From Acetobacteraceae bacterium (lineage in GTDB: Bacteria; Pseudomonadota; Alphaproteobacteria; Acetobacterales; Acetobacteraceae): DNA of 8,718 nucleotides. Below the pieces are notes generated by a model. The model ran no database searches. It saw nothing but the letters and a program-made list of their open reading frames with translations, and was not told the origin of the DNA. The position numbers were made by a program, and so were the translations under genes. Every line of letters starts with the position of its first letter. Within the stretch, counting starts at the first letter, position 1. The stretch spans positions 1 to 8,718 of the forward strand of contig JASHVB010000480.1 of NCBI GenBank assembly GCA_030039695.1. The letters are read 5' to 3'. Positions 5,969 through 8,718 of this stretch are shown in pieces.

Positions 5969-7222
5969 TTACTCCGCGGCCTGCAAGCCGGGCTGATATC
6001 CCGGCACCCATGCGCGCTCCGTCGCCAGCATCGGCCGCGGCCACCAGTGATGTTCCCATCCGGCGAAATGCCGCTTAAGCACTGGCATCACCTTTTCTGC
6101 AAACAGCTTTGTATTATAGCAGGTCAGTTGCTTGTCCATGTTGCCAAACTGCATGAGCAGCATCAGGTTACCGACGTTGAGGTTGTCGGCGAGATCGATG
6201 AACTGCTCGACGACTTCGGACGGTGAGCCGATCACCAGGTAGCCCGCATCGACCAGATCCTTCATCGCGGTCGGCCGCGCCGTGCCGCGCGCCGCAGCGG
6301 CGCTCACCTGGCTGGTCATTCCGTGGCGGATCGTCGCTTCGGTGGCATAACCGGGCGGCATGGCGAAGCGCGGATCGAAATGCAGGCAACGGCCGAAGAA
6401 ATACTCCGCAGCCGGCGTGTAGAGCTCTATCGCCTGTTCCTTGCTTTCGGCCACCGCGACGGTCTGCGCGAAGCCGGCGCGATATGGATTGCGATCCTTG
6501 CCGAGGCGGTCCATCTCTGCCCAGAAGCCATCCATCGTCGCCTTGCCGACTTTGTGGCCGAAATACGAGAGATAGCAGTACACATAGTCCATTTGCGCGC
6601 ACCATTGCCATGTCTCGATGGACCCGCCGCCAGGAATCCAGATCGGCGGATGCGGCTTTTGCACCGGACGCGGCCAGATGTTGACGTAGCGCTGCTGATT
6701 ATAGCGGCCGTTGAACGCGAATGTGGCAGCTTCCTGCCATGCCTTCATGATCAGATCGTGCGCTTCGTAATAACGCTCGCGCAGCTGGCTGGGATTCTGG
6801 CCATAGGCGAAGCAGTCGTCCATCGGCGTGCCGACCGGGAAGCCAGCGATCAGGCGTCCGCCGGAGACGCAATCGATCATGGCGAATTCTTCGGCGACGC
6901 GCGTCGGCGGGTTGTATAGTGCGATCGAATTGCCCATGACGCAGATTGTCGCATCGGTGGTGCGACGGGCGAGCGATGTCGCGATCAGGTTCGGCGATGG
7001 CATCAGGCCGTAGCCGTTGGAGTGATGCTCGTTGACGCAGATCGCGTCGTAACCGCAGTCGGCGGCGTATTCGAGCTCATCCATAAAGTCATTGTACATC
7101 ACGTGGGCACGCTTGGGATCGAACAGGGAGGAGTGGATGTCGACCCAGACGGACGGATGCTTCTCTTTGAAGTCGTCCGGCAGTTCCGTGTATGGCATCA
7201 GGTGGAACCACATCAGCTTCAT
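5969..7222 (-). CDS. LLM class (luciferase-like) flavin-dependent oxidoreductase, copy B
   Basis: 417 residues, the same subfamily as the protein encoded at 2205-3467. The start M-K-L-M-W-F-H-L-M-P-Y-T-E-L-P, the C-V-N-E-H-H-S-N-G-Y-G motif (62-72), S-G-G-R-L-I-A-G-F-P-V-G (120-131) and the P-P-I-W-I-P-G-G-G-S-I-E-T-W stretch are all shared, which implies a common flavin site and a related substrate. The largest difference falls after residue 300, where copy A reads Q-S-Q-V-A-K-A-A-E-Y-A-N-K and copy B reads T-S-Q-V-S-A-A-A-A-R-G-T-A; B is three residues shorter overall. Differences at the DNA level are mostly third-position, so the duplication is old and both copies appear to be under selection. 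The ATG has AAGGA (7237-7233) 10 bases upstream. Copy B is followed after 5 bases by the MaoC-like gene, while copy A follows the MmgE/PrpD gene, so each paralogue has its own lyase-fold partner. The exact reaction is unknown. Confidence 0.92.
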   Translation of the reverse strand: MKLMWFHLMPYTELPDDFKEKHPSVWVDIHSSLFDPKRAHVMYNDFMDELEYAADCGYDAICVNEHHSNGYGLMPSPNLIATSLARRTTDATICVMGNSIALYNPPTRVAEEFAMIDCVSGGRLIAGFPVGTPMDDCFAYGQNPSQLRERYYEAHDLIMKAWQEAATFAFNGRYNQQRYVNIWPRPVQKPHPPIWIPGGGSIETWQWCAQMDYVYCYLSYFGHKVGKATMDGFWAEMDRLGKDRNPYRAGFAQTVAVAESKEQAIELYTPAAEYFFGRCLHFDPRFAMPPGYATEATIRHGMTSQVSAAAARGTARPTAMKDLVDAGYLVIGSPSEVVEQFIDLADNLNVGNLMLLMQFGNMDKQLTCYNTKLFAEKVMPVLKRHFAGWEHHWWPRPMLATERAWVPGYQPGLQAAE

Positions 7223-7660
7223 GGCACGGCGGTCCTTTCCGCGGGGCTACCGCGCAGTAGAACACCGATGCGGCAGGAAGGGAACTTGCGGATCGCGCGC
7301 GTCCCCTCCGCCACCGACCGCGCCCCGCGTCTGCAACCGACGCCCAGCGATGATGCCGGTCCGGGCGGATTTTATCGGCCCTCGGCACACGCCGCTCAGC
7401 GAGACGCGCAAAAACCGGACCGGCCAGCGATCCCGGGCCGCGCACCTCTCTGCGGTGGCGCGTGCGAAGACCGCGTCCTGCGGCGTCAGCCGCGGCGTGG
7501 CCCTCCGCACCGCCTGCAGTCCGGCGCAGACGCAGCACACTTCATGCACCGGGCCGCCCGAGTTGATCCACGACAGCATCGCGGCGTCGGGTACGGGGGC
7601 CGAAGCATGACAGGCCTCACCCTCCTGATTCGTGTCCGCCGCCGTGGCGGCGGCTCATCA
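7223..7660. other. 438-base intergenic region between DAHP synthase and LLM copy B
   Basis: I see no convincing gene here. Its right end holds a GC hairpin (7636-7653) directly after the DAHP synthase stop. Reading frames cross it on both strands, but they look like GC-driven openness: composition is Arg, Ala and Pro rich and nothing is recognised. A 40-codon minus-strand frame (7608-7486) has AGGAGG 12 bases upstream and a C-x2-C-x6-C-x2-C pattern, which is noted separately as a weak candidate. Whatever promoter drives LLM copy B should lie in the left half, but no hexamer pair is good enough to call. Confidence 0.6.
7636..7653 (-). terminator. GC-only hairpin after the DAHP synthase stop
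   Basis: CCGCCGCC (7636-7643) and GGCGGCGG (7646-7653) form a perfect 8-bp inverted repeat around GT, starting seven bases past the stop codon at 7663-7661. On the minus strand no T run follows, so if transcription ends here it is not by the textbook intrinsic route. Its position makes it a plausible 3' end structure separating the DAHP synthase transcript from the monooxygenase cluster. Confidence 0.45.
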
Positions 7661-8718
7661 TCACTCCGCCACCATCGCCAACCCGCGCACGTCGCGCTTT
7701 TCATGCATCAACCGCGCCACCACGAAGGCCAGTTCCAGCGCCTGCGTGCCGTTCAGGCGCGGATCGCACTGTGTCTGATAGCAGCGTTCCAGGTCGGCCT
7801 CGGCAATGCCCTGCGCGCCGCCGAGGCACTCGGTCACGTCCTTGCCGGTCATTTCCAGATGGATGCCACCGGGATGGGTTCCTTCCGCAGCATGAACAGC
7901 GAAGAACACACGTACCTCTGCCAGGATGCGATCGAATGAACGGGTCTTCCGGCCATTCGCCAAAGTGATCGTATTCCCGTGCATCGGATCGCAGCACCAC
8001 ACAACGTTGCGGCCTTCACGTTGCACCGCGCGAACCAGCCCCGGTAGGTTGGCGCCCAGTGGTTCCGCCCCCATGCGGGGGATGAGCGTGATTCGCCCTG
8101 GCTCATTCGCCGGGTTCAGCGCGTCTAGCAGGCGCAGCAGATCATCTGGCTGCAGCGTCGGGCCGCATTTCATCCCCAACGGATTGGCCACCCCACGCAG
8201 GAACTCGATATGCGCATGGTCGGCCTGGCGCGTGCGATCACCGATCCACAGCAGATGCGCGGAGCACGCGTACCAGTCGCCGGTCAGGCTGTCACGGCGG
8301 GCCAGCGCCTCTTCGTAGGGCAGCAACAGCGCGTCGTGCGCGGTATGCACGGCCGCCGCGCACAATTGCGGCGTACGCACCGGATCGACGCCGCACGCGG
8401 CCATGAACGCAAGCGACTCCTCGATCCGATCGGCGAGTTCCGCGTATCGCTCGCCCTGCGGCGACGCCGCGACGAACGCTTGATTCCACTGGTGCACCCG
8501 ATGCAGATCGGCAAAGCCGCCCTGCGTGAACGCGCGCAGCAGGTTCAGCGTGATGGCCGCCTGACTGTAAGCCCGCAGCATGCGCGATGGGTCCGGCTTA
8601 CGCGCCGCGTCGGTAAACGTGAGGTCGTTGATGATGTCGCCGAAATACGAAGGCAGCATGACACCATCGTGCGTCTCGGTCAGCGCCGAGCGCGGTTTGG
8701 CGAACTGCCCGGCGAGCC
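7661..8718 (-). CDS. Class II (plant-type) 3-deoxy-7-phosphoheptulonate (DAHP) synthase, 5' end outside the window
   Basis: 351 C-terminal residues are visible; the frame is open to the window edge, and the ATG at 8659 is internal because the codons before it read A-G-Q-F-A-K-P-R-S, the family's phosphoenolpyruvate-binding segment. Full-length relatives have about 450 residues. Further marks in order are [37 protein letters not shown] (metal-binding His), [15 protein letters not shown] (metal-binding Glu) and C-D-P-R-L-N (metal-binding Asp). The enzyme condenses phosphoenolpyruvate with erythrose 4-phosphate, the first step to chorismate and aromatic amino acids. Active-site motifs are intact, but some usually constant positions differ: S-Y-R-G-D is S-Y-F-G-D, and D-G-A-H-V-E-F is D-H-A-H-I-E-F. 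It may be a second, specialised copy; this is inference. The regulatory N-terminus cannot be judged. Confidence 0.93.
   Translation of the reverse strand, partial: LAGQFAKPRSALTETHDGVMLPSYFGDIINDLTFTDAARKPDPSRMLRAYSQAAITLNLLRAFTQGGFADLHRVHQWNQAFVAASPQGERYAELADRIEESLAFMAACGVDPVRTPQLCAAAVHTAHDALLLPYEEALARRDSLTGDWYACSAHLLWIGDRTRQADHAHIEFLRGVANPLGMKCGPTLQPDDLLRLLDALNPANEPGRITLIPRMGAEPLGANLPGLVRAVQREGRNVVWCCDPMHGNTITLANGRKTRSFDRILAEVRVFFAVHAAEGTHPGGIHLEMTGKDVTECLGGAQGIAEADLERCYQTQCDPRLNGTQALELAFVVARLMHEKRDVRGLAMVAE

Noticed and set aside
5964..6059. ATG start of the MaoC-like gene at 6059
   Set aside because: It would overlap LLM copy B by about 90 bases and add an Ala/Gly-rich leader of 32 residues. 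The GTG at 5963 has a well-placed GGAG and begins where homology begins.
2205..7222. LLM pair as long direct repeats of a recent duplication or composite transposon
   Set aside because: The two genes differ at many third positions and by about a quarter of residues, have no shared flanks, and no transposase or terminal inverted repeats are present. The duplication is old.
7223..7260. Promoter for LLM copy B
   Set aside because: An AAGGA ribosome binding site is present, but no -35/-10 pair upstream reaches a believable match; TTCCCT and TTCTAC at 16 bases is too weak to annotate.
7247..7579. 110-codon minus-strand frame inside the large gap
   Set aside because: No Shine-Dalgarno before the ATG, no recognised motif, and Arg/Ala-rich composition. 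It could be a decayed remnant, but nothing supports that.
7022..7939. 305-codon plus-strand open frame crossing the 438-base gap
   Set aside because: It spans the start of LLM copy B, the gap and the end of the DAHP synthase, all antisense to strong genes. No domain is visible and it has no sensible start context.
7661..8659. ATG at 8659 as the start of the DAHP synthase
   Set aside because: The 19 codons upstream to the window edge are open and encode the conserved A-G-Q-F-A-K-P-R-S segment, so the gene continues beyond 8718.

Overview
The window is GC-rich, densely coded DNA from a bacterium. Every gene I can support lies on the minus strand, so transcription runs from high to low coordinates. 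Two things point to a proteobacterium, more likely an alphaproteobacterium of the Hyphomicrobiales (Bradyrhizobium-like) type. The first is a pair of palindromic intergenic elements with CCCGTCATGRCCGG and CCCTCTCCCGC cores, which I associate with those genomes. The second is a plant-type (class II) DAHP synthase of proteobacterial flavour. The assignment rests on recalled patterns, not on a search. No tRNA, rRNA, CRISPR array, insertion sequence or phage gene is visible.

Layout in transcription order: (1) 8718-7661, the C-terminal three quarters of a class II DAHP synthase, the entry enzyme of the shikimate pathway, cut by the window edge. (2) 7660-7223, a 438-base non-coding gap that begins with a GC hairpin. 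(3) 7222-5969, a luciferase-like (LLM class) flavin monooxygenase, followed 5 bases later by (4) a double hot-dog MaoC-like protein with a GTG start (5963-5094). (5) 4924-3458, an MmgE/PrpD-family protein whose last codons overlap (6) a second LLM monooxygenase (3467-2205), a close paralogue of the first. (7) 2065-860, a class A FAD-dependent aromatic-ring-type monooxygenase. (8) 643-227, a small single-domain cupin resembling the Mn-dependent hydroxynitrile lyase group. (9) 110-1, the first 36 codons of a class III (CaiB/BaiF) CoA-transferase. The gaps around genes 7, 8 and 9 hold the palindromic repeats.

Read together, genes 3 to 9 look like a catabolic or modification cluster: two flavin monooxygenases of one subfamily, one FAD hydroxylase, two C-O lyase or hydratase-type folds, a metal cupin and a CoA-activating enzyme. 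Oxygenation, CoA activation and hydration or cleavage of an organic acid or cyclic compound would fit, but the substrate cannot be read from the sequence. The DAHP synthase may be an unrelated neighbour or may supply an aromatic precursor. The points most worth a second look are the duplicated LLM pair, each coupled to a different lyase-fold partner; the departures from usual active-site residues in the MmgE/PrpD and MaoC-like proteins; and a palindromic repeat whose arm forms the ribosome binding site of the CoA-transferase.
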